DNA from: Alphaproteobacteria bacterium
GTDB lineage: Bacteria; Pseudomonadota; Alphaproteobacteria; UBA9219; RGZA01
Assembly: GCA_033762625.1 (NCBI GenBank)
Contig: JANRLI010000009.1
Coordinates: 1 to 62,038 of the forward strand
DNA: 62,038 bases
Direction of reading: 5' to 3'
Under the pieces are notes generated by a model. That model saw only the letters and a program-made list of their open reading frames with translations, ran no database searches and had not been told where the DNA came from. A program made the translations under genes and the position numbers. Shown piece after piece: positions 8,806-19,335 of this stretch; positions within the stretch are counted from its first letter, which is position 1, and every line of letters begins with the position of its first letter.

Positions 8806-9482
8806 CACCGGCTTACAAAAACCTCACCTCAAAACTGGGCTATACCTTTAAGGATGAGCCCTTGCTGCGCGATGCGATGACTCATCCCAGCCAAGAAAGG
8901 GATAATAAAAAAGTATCCAGCTACGAACGGCTGGAATTTTTAGGAGACCGTGTTCTATCGCTGTTGATTGCTGAATGGCTTTATGAAATTTATCCGAATG
9001 AAAGCGAAGGCGAATTGGCAAAACGACATGCCGCGCTGGTCAACCGCGATTGCCTTGCGGAAATCGCTGAAACACTTGCATTGTCGGAATGTTTGCATCT
9101 CGTCAATCCCGATGATTTACGCAGGGGCCGCGTGAATATTTTATCCGATGCGCTCGAAGCGCTGATCGGTGCAATTTACAAAGATAGTGCCCAACAGTTG
9201 GATATCTTGCGTCTTCTGATTAAACAGCTTTGGCAACCGTTCATTCATCGTGATGCCGCGCCGCAAGATGCAAAAAGTGCATTGCAGGAATGGGCGCAGG
9301 GCAAGGGATTGCCGCTGCCCGAATATCGCGTCATTAGCCAGTCAGGTCCGGTGCATGCGCCAACCTTTATTGTGTCTGTTCAAGTCAAAGGGTTTGAAGC
9401 GGTAGAGGCAGATGGTGCATCCAAACGCGATGCAGAAAAGAAAGCTGCAACCATGCTGTGGCAGAAATTGGTGAAGGCATGA
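8802..9482 (+). CDS. rnc: Ribonuclease III
   Basis: 226-residue double-strand-specific endoribonuclease that processes rRNA precursors and structured mRNAs. The catalytic domain has the signature ERLEFLGDRVLSLLIAEWLY and the second acidic cluster in SDALEALIGAIYKD. A C-terminal double-stranded RNA-binding domain (about residues 155-225) shows ALQEWAQGKGLPLPEYRV and a SKRDAEKKAATMLW helix. It is coupled to lepB upstream and era downstream by ATGA-type overlaps. Confidence 0.97.
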   Translation: MTPAYKNLTSKLGYTFKDEPLLRDAMTHPSQERDNKKVSSYERLEFLGDRVLSLLIAEWLYEIYPNESEGELAKRHAALVNRDCLAEIAETLALSECLHLVNPDDLRRGRVNILSDALEALIGAIYKDSAQQLDILRLLIKQLWQPFIHRDAAPQDAKSALQEWAQGKGLPLPEYRVISQSGPVHAPTFIVSVQVKGFEAVEADGASKRDAEKKAATMLWQKLVKA

Positions 9483-10387
9483 GTGAACAATCCTGCGGAT
9501 ATGTAACATTGCTGGGCGTACCCAACGCCGGTAAATCCACGTTGCTCAATCAGATTGTGGGACAAAAACTGGCAATTGTTAGCGCAAAGCCGCAAACTAC
9601 CCGCGCGCGTATGCTGGGGATTGTCATGGAAGGTGATGCGCAGATTATTTTTGTGGATACGCCGGGCATTTTTAATCCCAAAAAACCGATTGAAAAAGCC
9701 ATGGTCGGCGCGGCATGGGGCGGGGCAGATGATGCCGATGTGATTTTGTTGGTTGTTGATGTAACGCACCGCCAGCCTGACAGCGGCACGCAGGAAATTT
9801 TACAGCACATTAAGCACCAGCATAACGAGAAACCCGTATGGCTGGTATTGAACAAGGTGGATGCTGCAACGAATAAAGGGCGTCTATTGCCGATTGTGGA
9901 AGCGTTGCATAAAGAACATGATTTTGCGCAGACCTTTATGGTGTCGGCAAAAGACGGCGAAGGCGTGAAGGATATTATTGCTAAGCTAGGCACTGCGATG
10001 CCCAAAGGCCCATGGCTGTATGATCCCGAACAAATTACCGATATGCCGGAACGCGTTATGGCCGCTGAAATCACCCGCGAACAGCTATTTATCCAGCTAT
10101 CGCAGGAACTGCCCTATAGCGCAACAGTTGAAACCGATGCATGGGAACAATTTGAAAATGGTGAAGCCAAAGTCACGCAAACCATTTATGTGGAACGCGA
10201 TGGACAAAAAGCGATTGTCATTGGCAAGGGCGGCGAACAACTCAAAGCAATAGGCGCAGCCGCGCGTGCAGAAATGGCAAAAGCATTTGGTTTTAAAGTG
10301 CATTTATTCCTGCACGTCAAGGTGAAGGAAGATTGGCAACAGCATAAAGAATTTTATGAAAGTCGCGGCTTAACGAAGCAAGATTAA
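9479..10387 (+). CDS. era: GTPase Era
   Basis: 302-residue essential GTPase that binds 16S rRNA near its 3' end and helps 30S subunit maturation. The GTPase domain shows G1 GVPNAGKSTLLNQ, G3 DTPG and G4 NKVD. The C-terminal KH domain shows AIVIGKGGEQLKAIGAAAR. The ATG at 9479 overlaps the rnc stop and is preferred over a TTG seven codons upstream. It ends exactly one base before the stop of the opposite dps gene, so no terminator space remains between them. Confidence 0.97.
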   Translation: MSEQSCGYVTLLGVPNAGKSTLLNQIVGQKLAIVSAKPQTTRARMLGIVMEGDAQIIFVDTPGIFNPKKPIEKAMVGAAWGGADDADVILLVVDVTHRQPDSGTQEILQHIKHQHNEKPVWLVLNKVDAATNKGRLLPIVEALHKEHDFAQTFMVSAKDGEGVKDIIAKLGTAMPKGPWLYDPEQITDMPERVMAAEITREQLFIQLSQELPYSATVETDAWEQFENGEAKVTQTIYVERDGQKAIVIGKGGEQLKAIGAAARAEMAKAFGFKVHLFLHVKVKEDWQQHKEFYESRGLTKQD

Positions 10388-10882
10388 TTATTTGCCCCGT
10401 AACATTGTGCGTAGCATCCACGCGGTTTTATGCACTTCGTGTAATTGCCCCGTCAGTAAATCTTCGGTATCCACATCATCGGCTTCATCGGCCGCGTCGA
10501 TACCATTTACCAGATCTTCAGCCAATACTTCAAAATCGGAAAGTAATTGCGCGATCATCCCCTCGGGCGATGGAACCTTCGTTTCTTCCATAATGTTGCC
10601 AAGGCGGGAAAATTGAGCGAAGGATGCAGGCGCATAGGTATCAAGGGCACGAAGGCGTTCTGCAAGTTCATCTGCGGCATCGGTCAATGCTTCATATTGC
10701 TTGCCGAAAAATTCATGCAGTTGCAAAAACAATGGCCCTTCCACATTCCAGTGAAAGCCATGCGTTTTAAGCGCCAAGATATAGGTATCAGCCAAAACAA
10801 CATTCAAGCATTTCGCAACGGCATCGCTGGGCGATGCTTTGCGCGCAGCTTGCTTAGGAACTTTTTTTGCTTTCTTGGCCAT
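10388..10882 (-). CDS. dps: Dps/ferritin-like DNA-protection protein
   Basis: 164-residue Dps-family protein, a dodecameric mini-ferritin that oxidises Fe2+ with peroxide and can coat DNA. Family residues lie in LKTHGFHWNVEGPLFLQLHE and DAADELAERLRALD, which supply the intersubunit ferroxidase ligands. The N-terminus is lysine-rich (MAKKAKKVPKQAARK), as in DNA-binding Dps proteins. The start at 10882 was chosen for its AAAGGAAT ribosome site; longer in-frame versions lack family similarity. It follows the aminotransferase gene by 34 bases on the same strand and may be co-transcribed. Confidence 0.93.
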   Translation of the reverse strand: MAKKAKKVPKQAARKASPSDAVAKCLNVVLADTYILALKTHGFHWNVEGPLFLQLHEFFGKQYEALTDAADELAERLRALDTYAPASFAQFSRLGNIMEETKVPSPEGMIAQLLSDFEVLAEDLVNGIDAADEADDVDTEDLLTGQLHEVHKTAWMLRTMLRGK

Positions 10883-10916
10883 AAACCTATTCCTTTCAAG
10901 ATTAACGCAGATTTTC

Positions 10917-12164
<1,248 letters not shown>

Positions 12165-12188
12165 TCAATTTCAGGCCTGACAAGTATT

Positions 12189-13757
12189 ATGGGAATGGAT
12201 TATAAAGGGCGCATGACACAATTAACACAAACAGCCATCTGGTCAGAAATTATTAAAAGCTCGCAAAGCTTAAAGTCGCAGCATTTGCGGGATTTGTTTG
12301 CAAGCAATCCTCACCGCTTTGAACAGATGAGCATGTATGTTGGCGAAGTGTTCCTTGATTATTCGCGTCAATGCCTGACGCCGCAAACAATCGAATTGCT
12401 GGCAAGCTGTTTGGAACAACAGGATTTTACAAAAAAACGCGCCGGCTTATTTGCCGGTGACAAAGTTAATGCAAGCGAAGGCCGTGCAGCGTTGCATATC
12501 GCGCTTCGTTCATCGGATAGCAAAACGCCGAATTATAAAGAAATAAAAGCTGAGCGTGAACGTGCATTAGAATTCGCAGAAAAACTTCGCGCGAAAGCTG
12601 TTATTGGTGCTTCGGGCAAAGCTATCAAAAATATTATTCATATCGGTATTGGTGGTTCTGATTTGGGCCCCCAACATCTGGTAACCGCGCTGGGTGATGA
12701 ATTATCACCCCATATCGTCTTTATACGAAATGTGGATGCTGCTCCGATTGCAAACGCCATGGCGCAATTAAACCCGCACGAGACAATGGTGTTTGTTGCT
12801 TCCAAAACATTTACGACAGCTGAAACCATGTTGAATGCCAACACAGTGCTTGGTTGGTTATCTGATGCGCTTGGTAAAGACAAAGCGTTGCAGCATGTTG
12901 TTGCATTGACCGCAGCGCCGGATAAAGCCAAAGCACATGGCGTGGATGAAGCGCGCATCTTCCGTTTCTGGGATTGGGTTGGTGGGCGTTTCTCTGTCTG
13001 GTCATCTATTGGGTTGCCTGCAATGGCTGCAATGGGCCGTAAAAAATTCATCGAATTCCTGCGTGGTGGCGAAGCCATGGATAACCATTTTTACGATGCG
13101 CCATTACTCGTGAACATGCCGGTGGTGCTCGCCATGCTTAGCGTGTGGAACATTAACGTGCTGGGTTATCAAGCGCGCGCGGTGTTGCCGTATTCCGAAG
13201 CGCTTCGCGAATGGCCCAGCTATTTGCAGCAATTGGAAATGGAAAGCCTTGGCAAATCGGTGGATAAGGATGGTAAGGCCATTTCTTATTCAACAGCGCC
13301 AGTAGTGTTTGGTATGACAGGAACGCCTGCACAACACGCATTCATGCAGGCATTACATCAAGGAACGCAAATTATTCCTGCCGAAATTATCATGGTGAAA
13401 GCCGGACATCCAAAACTACCCGGCCATCATGCGATGCTTAATGCCAACGGCCTTGCGCAGGCTGAAGCATTGCAACAAGGCAAACAAACAGATGATTTGC
13501 AAAAAAGCTTTTCCGGCAATCGGCCCAGCAGCATTTTGGTGCTTGATAGATTGTCGCCATTTGCGGTTGGCGAACTGCTTGCTTTGTATGAACATAAAGT
13601 CTTTACCGAAAGCGTGTTCTGGAATTTAAACCCATTTGATCAATGGGGCGTTGAGCTGGGCAAAACACTCGCTACGCCAATTCAAAACGCTTTAGAAACA
13701 GATGCCGCGCCAAATGGTGCAGCTGCTGGCCTTATCAAGCGTTTAAGAAATCTTTAA
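12189..13757 (+). CDS. pgi: Glucose-6-phosphate isomerase
   Basis: 522-residue enzyme of glycolysis and gluconeogenesis, interconverting glucose 6-phosphate and fructose 6-phosphate. Diagnostic segments are IGIGGSDLGPQ (phosphate binding), VGGRFSVWSSIGLP, YSEALREWPSYLQQLEMESLGK with the catalytic glutamate, and the catalytic histidine in GTPAQHAFMQALHQG, followed by the C-terminal LNPFDQWGVELGK. A second ATG at 12213, preceded by AAAGGG, gives 514 residues and may be the true start. No other sugar-metabolism gene is adjacent. Confidence 0.95.
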   Translation: MGMDYKGRMTQLTQTAIWSEIIKSSQSLKSQHLRDLFASNPHRFEQMSMYVGEVFLDYSRQCLTPQTIELLASCLEQQDFTKKRAGLFAGDKVNASEGRAALHIALRSSDSKTPNYKEIKAERERALEFAEKLRAKAVIGASGKAIKNIIHIGIGGSDLGPQHLVTALGDELSPHIVFIRNVDAAPIANAMAQLNPHETMVFVASKTFTTAETMLNANTVLGWLSDALGKDKALQHVVALTAAPDKAKAHGVDEARIFRFWDWVGGRFSVWSSIGLPAMAAMGRKKFIEFLRGGEAMDNHFYDAPLLVNMPVVLAMLSVWNINVLGYQARAVLPYSEALREWPSYLQQLEMESLGKSVDKDGKAISYSTAPVVFGMTGTPAQHAFMQALHQGTQIIPAEIIMVKAGHPKLPGHHAMLNANGLAQAEALQQGKQTDDLQKSFSGNRPSSILVLDRLSPFAVGELLALYEHKVFTESVFWNLNPFDQWGVELGKTLATPIQNALETDAAPNGAAAGLIKRLRNL

Positions 13758-13803
13758 GGCATTAATCTATAGTTCCATAAGTAGAACGCCTTTTAGAAAA
13801 CGC

Positions 13804-15039
13804 ATGGCTAATACCCTCGATAAAAAACATTTAACCCCCATTTCGCAGACCGAACTTGATGTCGCAATCAAGAAGCATGCCATGTATGCCAGTGCCAAAG
13901 TGGGCGGTGCTCGCGCCATCCTGAGTTACAAGGATTTATCGGGTTTGGTGTTACGCGGTGTTGATTTATCCAGCGCTGATTTCAGCGGATCATTGTTTTA
14001 TGATGCTGATATGCGCAATTGCAAAATGGAAGGAAGCGTTTTCTTTTGCGCCAATTTGCAAAAAGCGCATTTGAATGATGCGCGCCTTGCCCGTATTGAT
14101 TTGCGTGGTGCCAATGTTCAGGGTGTTGACTTCTCCGGCGCGGATCTAACGCAAGCCGATATGCGCGAAGGTTCAATGGCAACCAAAGATCGTCGCGGCA
14201 ATATCAAAGTAAAGCCGCTTGGCGGAGCAGCTTCGGGAAAAGCCGATAGCAAGAAAACCGATGTTCCTGTTTATACGGATGATGTGGATGCTCGTGAAGC
14301 ACTATTTATTGGTACAAAAATGCACCGCGCGATGTTACGCGGTGCAAGAATGCAGGGTGCAATTTTTGAAAACGCCGATTTAACTGGCGCGCAGATGGAT
14401 GGCGCAAGCCTGCGCGAAGCTGTGCTGCTTAATACGACACTGGATGGCATTGAATTATCGCAGGTTGATTTTGCCCATGCCCTGCGGGATGAAATTCAAG
14501 GTCTTGGCATTGAAGATACGTTTGAGCCCCTGCCGCAACTGTTCACTAAACATGCAGTATGGGTCGAAAGCGGCGGGGTGATTGGAACGCGGCTTGACTT
14601 AACGCGCTATGATTTGCGTGCCCATAAAAGCCAGTATATTGATTTCAAGGAACAAAATTTAATTATGATGAAGGCGCGTCAGGCGATTTTCTATCATGTG
14701 CGGTTCAGCGGGGCGCAAATTCAGGCCTGTGATTTCCGCAATTGCGATTTCCGCCTTGCCTTGTTTGACAAGGCCGATTTGCGTGGCAGTGATTTTTCGG
14801 GTTCGAACATGATGCGCGCACGCTTTCAATTGGCGTTGCTTTATCCGTTGAAACTTCCTGATGGTCGGATTGTACCAACCAACATGAGCAATTGTAATCT
14901 GCGCTATGCAGATTTTACCGGTGCGGATTTAAAGAGCGTGAATTTTACCGGCGCCGACCTTTCCTATGCCGACATGCGTGGCACGAATCTGGCGGGCGCA
15001 GACATTACCGGCGCAATCACTGAAAACACGCTTTTTTAA
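13804..15039 (+). CDS. Pentapeptide-repeat protein
   Basis: 411-residue protein dominated by A(D/N)LXX-type pentapeptides, which fold as a right-handed quadrilateral beta-helix. Repeat blocks cover residues about 42-125 (LRGVDLSSADFSGSLFYDAD), 165-215, and 285-411, ending TGADLSYADMRGTNLAGADI. A charged, repeat-free linker (about 126-160) and another interruption near 225-285 separate them. There is no signal peptide or membrane segment. Some pentapeptide proteins mimic DNA and bind gyrase, but nothing here shows that; the role is unknown. It is probably transcribed with its neighbours pgi and mutL, 46 and 50 bases away. Confidence 0.9.
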   Translation: MANTLDKKHLTPISQTELDVAIKKHAMYASAKVGGARAILSYKDLSGLVLRGVDLSSADFSGSLFYDADMRNCKMEGSVFFCANLQKAHLNDARLARIDLRGANVQGVDFSGADLTQADMREGSMATKDRRGNIKVKPLGGAASGKADSKKTDVPVYTDDVDAREALFIGTKMHRAMLRGARMQGAIFENADLTGAQMDGASLREAVLLNTTLDGIELSQVDFAHALRDEIQGLGIEDTFEPLPQLFTKHAVWVESGGVIGTRLDLTRYDLRAHKSQYIDFKEQNLIMMKARQAIFYHVRFSGAQIQACDFRNCDFRLALFDKADLRGSDFSGSNMMRARFQLALLYPLKLPDGRIVPTNMSNCNLRYADFTGADLKSVNFTGADLSYADMRGTNLAGADITGAITENTLF

Positions 15040-15089
15040 GGCCTAAAAACCCGTTTTAGTTAGAACCGTTTTGGCATTAGAATGGTGCT

Positions 15090-16922
15090 ATGACCATTCG
15101 TTTATTGCCATCCCATCTTGTAAACCAAATCGCCGCCGGTGAAGTCATCGAACGGCCTGCTGCCGTTGTAAAAGAACTGGTTGAAAACGCACTTGATGCA
15201 GGCGCAACCCGTGTTGATGTGACAACACGTGAAGGCGGCGTGAGCGCGATTACGGTTCAGGATAATGGCGACGGGATGTCGGCGGATGAATTGAAACTGG
15301 CAGTAGAGCGCCATGCTACATCCAAGCTTCCTGAAGACAATCTTGAAATGATTTCCAGCTTTGGCTTTCGCGGCGAAGCCTTGCCGTCCATCGCATCGGT
15401 CAGCCGTATGACCATTACCAGCCGTAAGCGCGGCAGTAATGACGCATGGAATTTGCAGATTGAAGGCGGTGTAATGCGCGATGTGAAACCTGCATCATTA
15501 TCGCAAGGTACACGAATTGATGTGCAGGATTTGTTTTATGCCACACCTGCGCGGTTAAAGTTTTTAAAATCTCTGCCAACTGAATATGGACATATCCTTG
15601 AATCTCTGGAACGTCTTGCCATGGCATGGCCAGCTGTCAGCTTTTCGTTATTCGAAGATGGGCGTAAACCATGGCGCTGCGAAGCGGTGCCAGGATTATT
15701 CCCCGAACAGCGCAAAGCTCGCCTTGGCGCAATATTGGGCGCTGATTTTGCTAATAATGCCATTCCGGTTGATGCGTCGCGCGGTGGCGTGAACCTAAGC
15801 GGGTGGATTGGTTTGCCAACCCTGAATCGCGCTTTTGCACGCGACCAGTATTTATTCGTCAATAACCGCCCCGTGCGTGACCGCGTATTGCTTGGTGCGG
15901 TAAAAGCGGCTTACGGCGATTTAATCCCGCATGGTCGTCATGCCGTGGTGGCATTATTTTTGGACATGCCAATGGCAGAGGTCGATGTGAATGTACATCC
16001 CGCTAAACTGGAAGTACGTTTCCGCGATGGCGCGCTTATTCGCGGCCTAATCATCAGTACGCTACGTCAAGCATTGCACGCCGAAGCCAAGGTTACGTCA
16101 AATACACTAAGTGATGCGACCTTGCATAGTTTCCAAGCAAGTCAAAGTTTTCATCGTGCTGCCGCACCATATGGCGGGCAACAAACGTATAATTGGCAGT
16201 CACCGCCCGAACAACACTATGAGCAACAGCGCAGCATGAGCGGATTTAGCGAAGTCGCGCAACCTTTCGCCAAGCAATATGTAAATAATGATTTTGCTGC
16301 TGTAAGCCAGCAGGATAATTCACCCAATACACAAGCGCAGGATTTCCCATTAGGGGCAGCGTTAGCGCAAATCCACGAGACCTATATTGTTGCACAAACG
16401 GCGGATGGTCTTGTGCTGGTTGACCAGCATGCCGCGCATGAACGCCTGACTTATGAGCGCATGAAAGCTGCATTAGCCAGTGGCGGTGTAAAACGCCAAG
16501 GACTGCTTATTCCAGAAGTCGTAGAACTGAGTGATCTTGATGCTACGCGCATTTTGGAAAAGCAAAGCGAGTTTGCAGAGCTTGGGCTGATTATTGAACC
16601 TTTTGGCGGTAATGCGATTGTCGTGCACGAAATTCCCGCGCTTTTAAATAAAACAAATATTCCAAAATTGATTCAGGATTTGGCAGCAGAAATCGGTGAA
16701 TGGGGTCATGCCATCAGCCTTAAAGAAAAACTGGAAGAGGTATGTTCAACCATCGCTTGCCATGGCTCTATCCGCGCAGGGCGCGCGCTAAATTGCGAAG
16801 AAATGAATACCCTGTTGAGGCAAATGGAAGCAACGCCGCATTCAGGCCAATGCAATCATGGTCGCCCGACTTATATTGAGTTAAAGTTCAGCGATGTTGA
16901 AAAGCTATTCCAGCGTAAATAA
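15090..16922 (+). CDS. mutL: DNA mismatch repair protein MutL
   Basis: 610-residue mismatch-repair ATPase. The GHKL motifs are complete: ELVENALDAGA, DNGDGM, RHATSK and FGFRGEALPSIASV. A disordered Gln/Ser-rich linker covers about residues 345-420. The C-terminal dimerisation domain carries DQHAAHERLTYE, matching the metal-binding DQHA(X)2E(X)4E endonuclease motif, with ACHGSIRAGR and QCNHGRPT further on. MutL is therefore probably the nicking enzyme itself, as in bacteria without MutH. Its stop overlaps the xerD start by one base (TAATG). Confidence 0.96.
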   Translation: MTIRLLPSHLVNQIAAGEVIERPAAVVKELVENALDAGATRVDVTTREGGVSAITVQDNGDGMSADELKLAVERHATSKLPEDNLEMISSFGFRGEALPSIASVSRMTITSRKRGSNDAWNLQIEGGVMRDVKPASLSQGTRIDVQDLFYATPARLKFLKSLPTEYGHILESLERLAMAWPAVSFSLFEDGRKPWRCEAVPGLFPEQRKARLGAILGADFANNAIPVDASRGGVNLSGWIGLPTLNRAFARDQYLFVNNRPVRDRVLLGAVKAAYGDLIPHGRHAVVALFLDMPMAEVDVNVHPAKLEVRFRDGALIRGLIISTLRQALHAEAKVTSNTLSDATLHSFQASQSFHRAAAPYGGQQTYNWQSPPEQHYEQQRSMSGFSEVAQPFAKQYVNNDFAAVSQQDNSPNTQAQDFPLGAALAQIHETYIVAQTADGLVLVDQHAAHERLTYERMKAALASGGVKRQGLLIPEVVELSDLDATRILEKQSEFAELGLIIEPFGGNAIVVHEIPALLNKTNIPKLIQDLAAEIGEWGHAISLKEKLEEVCSTIACHGSIRAGRALNCEEMNTLLRQMEATPHSGQCNHGRPTYIELKFSDVEKLFQRK

Positions 16923-17824
16923 TGATTACTTTACTTGAACCCTTTCTGGATATGCTCGTTGCAGAGCGCAGCGTTTCTAAAAATACCAAAGCGGCTTATG
17001 AGGCTGATATCATTCAAGCAGCGCAGTTCTTTGCGCGCCGCAAGAAAGACATCGCTAACGCAGATGAAAATGATATTGCAGCATTCCTGAAATCTATCTC
17101 ATCGCTTGCGCCAAAAAGCCGCGCGCGTAAATTATCATCGCTCAAGCAATATTATCGTTTTTTGGTTTCCGAAAATCATCGCAAGGATAACCCGACGACA
17201 GAACAGGAAGGGCCAAAGCTCGCGCGTAAACTCCCTGATGTGCTCAGCGTTGATGATATGCAAAAATTATTTGCGGCTGTTTCCGGTAATACCCCTGAAT
17301 CCATTCGTATGAATGCGCTGCTAGAGCTTGCTTATGGTTCGGGCTTGCGCGTCAGTGAACTTATGAGCCTGCCACTATCGTCGTACAGTAATAAGCGCCG
17401 TGCCATGCTGGTGCGCGGAAAGGGAGATAAAGAGCGCCTCGTACCATTATCACAGCCAGCCCATGCCGCAGTTGCAGCTTACCTCGAAATTCGCCAAAAA
17501 TTTCTTCCTAAAAAAGCAAAACAATCGCCTTATCTTTTTCCATCACACGGTAAAGATGGTTATCTATCACGCATTCGTTTTTACCAAATGTTGAAAGATG
17601 TTGCGGCGAAAGCCGGGTTGCCATTTAAGAAAATCCACCCCCACAGTTTGCGCCACGCCTTTGCCACCCACGTATTGTCAGGTGGTGCCGATTTGCGCAG
17701 TCTACAACAAATGTTAGGGCATGCCGATATCGGTACAACGCAAATTTATACCCATGTGGTGCGTGATCATCTGCAAAAAACCGTTGAAACACATCATCCA
17801 TTAGCCAAGAAACGTAAAAGTTAA
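16922..17824 (+). CDS. xerD: Tyrosine recombinase XerD
   Basis: 300-residue tyrosine recombinase, most like XerD, which with XerC resolves chromosome dimers at dif during division. The N-terminal SAM-like domain (residues 1-90) is followed by the catalytic domain with its arginine in GSGLRVSELMSLPL, the HPHSLRHAFATHVLSGGADL box, LGHADIGTTQIY with the second histidine, and the nucleophilic tyrosine in IYTHV. Being coupled to mutL, with no phage or integron genes nearby, it looks like the housekeeping enzyme and not a mobile-element integrase. XerC and XerD cannot be separated with complete certainty by eye. Confidence 0.9.
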   Translation: MITLLEPFLDMLVAERSVSKNTKAAYEADIIQAAQFFARRKKDIANADENDIAAFLKSISSLAPKSRARKLSSLKQYYRFLVSENHRKDNPTTEQEGPKLARKLPDVLSVDDMQKLFAAVSGNTPESIRMNALLELAYGSGLRVSELMSLPLSSYSNKRRAMLVRGKGDKERLVPLSQPAHAAVAAYLEIRQKFLPKKAKQSPYLFPSHGKDGYLSRIRFYQMLKDVAAKAGLPFKKIHPHSLRHAFATHVLSGGADLRSLQQMLGHADIGTTQIYTHVVRDHLQKTVETHHPLAKKRKS

Positions 17825-17887
17825 TCCTGCGATTTGCCATTCGATGGCTACTGTGCTATCTGCTTTACTCCATTTTTCGAGGAACTA

Positions 17888-18844
17888 ATGCACTTACTTG
17901 ATTTCGAACAAAGCGTTGCTGAATTGGAAGCCAAAATCGAAGAGCTTCGCCACCTATCCGTTGGCGGGCAGGTCAGCATTGCAGGTGATGTCGCCAAGTT
18001 GCAAGGCAAGCTTGATAAGCAGCTCAAAAGCCTCTACGCGAAACTCACCCCCGCACAAAAGGTGCAAGTTGCGCGTCATCCAGATCGCCCACATACCATC
18101 GAAATAATCAAGAACCTGATTGAAGATTTTGTACCGCTTTCTGGAGACCGTTTATTCGGCGATGACCAGGCAATCATTGGTGGGCTTGGCCGGTTCCGTG
18201 GTACAGCGGTCATGGTTATGGGCCATGAGCGTGGCCATGATACTGAAACGCGTTTGAAGCATAATTTTGGCATGGCTAAACCCGAAGGTTACCGCAAAGC
18301 ACAGCGGCTAATGGAACTTGCGGCAAAATTTAATCTACCGATTTTAAGTTTCGTTGATACTGCGGGCGCGTTTCCCGGCGTTGATGCCGAAGCGCGTGGT
18401 CAAGCCGAAGCGATTGCTAAGGGTATTGAAGTTTGCCTGCAAGTGGCTGTTCCATTTGTTACGACCATCATCGGGGAAGGTGGTTCAGGCGGTGCAATTG
18501 CCATTGCCGCTGCTGACCGTGTGTTAATGCTTGAACATGCAATTTATTCAGTAATTTCTCCTGAAGGTTGCGCATCAATTTTATGGCGTAGTCCAAGCCA
18601 TGCGAGCGATGCGGCTGAGGCGCTTCGTTTAACTGCGCAGGATTTAAAGGAATTGGATGTAATTGATGAAATTGTCCCGGAACCTTTGGGCGGTGCACAT
18701 CGCCAGAAGGAAGAAACCTTGGCGCGTCTCGCAGATGCGATAGAAAAGCACCTAAGCGATTTAATAGGCACGGAACCTGCCAAACTTATCAAAAACCGTC
18801 AGGATAAGTTTTTGAATATGGGCCAAAAGAGTCTGGCGGCCTGA
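17888..18844 (+). CDS. accA: Acetyl-CoA carboxylase carboxyltransferase subunit alpha
   Basis: 318-residue alpha subunit of the carboxyltransferase half of acetyl-CoA carboxylase, which makes malonyl-CoA for fatty-acid synthesis. Family segments are MHLLDFEQSVAELEAKI at the N-terminus, RHPDRPHTIEII, FVDTAGAFPGVDAEARGQAE, GEGGSGGAIAIAAADRVLML and SPEGCASILWR. The start at 17888 was chosen for the GAGGAACTA site and the family N-terminus; an upstream ATG adds 18 unrelated residues. A terminator follows. Confidence 0.96.
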   Translation: MHLLDFEQSVAELEAKIEELRHLSVGGQVSIAGDVAKLQGKLDKQLKSLYAKLTPAQKVQVARHPDRPHTIEIIKNLIEDFVPLSGDRLFGDDQAIIGGLGRFRGTAVMVMGHERGHDTETRLKHNFGMAKPEGYRKAQRLMELAAKFNLPILSFVDTAGAFPGVDAEARGQAEAIAKGIEVCLQVAVPFVTTIIGEGGSGGAIAIAAADRVLMLEHAIYSVISPEGCASILWRSPSHASDAAEALRLTAQDLKELDVIDEIVPEPLGGAHRQKEETLARLADAIEKHLSDLIGTEPAKLIKNRQDKFLNMGQKSLAA

Positions 18845-18883
18845 ATCTCTGTCTGATTGTTGCATAAGCGACTCGGTTTATTC

Positions 18884-18910
18884 GGCTGCGGCGCGGCGCA
18901 GGGTTTTTTT
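18884..18910 (+). terminator. Rho-independent terminator after accA
   Basis: A short GC stem (GCTGCG, loop, CGCAGG) runs directly into a seven-T tract about 40 bases past the accA stop. It probably ends the mutL-xerD-accA transcript. Confidence 0.6.
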
Positions 18911-18986
18911 GCCTTGAATTATGCACAGCGTTAATTAACATGAACTTTCATTTCCTTTCCCTATACCCCCTTTTAAGGTGCTTCAC

Positions 18987-19298
18987 ATGCAGTGCGAAAA
19001 TTCCAGTCTTTGCGGTCGTCTTACTTACATTGCCAGTATTCTGGTGTTGGTAATGTTTGTTATCAATGCAGGCTTCATCATGTCTAATCGTGCTCTTCAA
19101 GAAGACCTGATTGCGCAACAAGCAGTGTTCACCAGCAAGAATAACAAAATTCAACAAAACAGCACTTTTGCAAATATTAATCAAAGCCTCATTCAGGCGC
19201 TTACCACTGCGGTGATTGCGCGTAAGGATGAACAAATTAAAGCGCTGTTGATTCAAAATGAAGTGAACCTTCAAGGTATCGGCGCACCAAAACAATAA
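18987..19298 (+). CDS. Small single-pass membrane protein
   Basis: 103-residue protein of unknown role. One hydrophobic segment (YIASILVLVMFVINAGFIM, residues about 14-33) is followed by a polar, Gln/Asn-rich helical part (residues 35-95) likely to form a short coiled coil. The ATG at 18987 is preferred because AAGG precedes it by eight bases; a GTG three codons earlier is the alternative. It is followed after 37 bases by another protein of the same architecture, and the pair ends at a strong terminator. Confidence 0.65.
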   Translation: MQCENSSLCGRLTYIASILVLVMFVINAGFIMSNRALQEDLIAQQAVFTSKNNKIQQNSTFANINQSLIQALTTAVIARKDEQIKALLIQNEVNLQGIGAPKQ

Positions 19299-19335
19299 TT
19301 GTTAAATCAGTTCCATTTAAACCGAGGATTACGCA

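Noticed and set aside
13757-13803. Possible hairpin AAGGC...GCCTTTT after pgi
   Set aside because: Five-bp stem with a loop of about 27 bases is too weak to call.
16922-17824. Tyrosine recombinase as sign of a mobile element
   Set aside because: Coupled to mutL and accA with no phage, att-site or cargo genes; better explained as housekeeping XerD.
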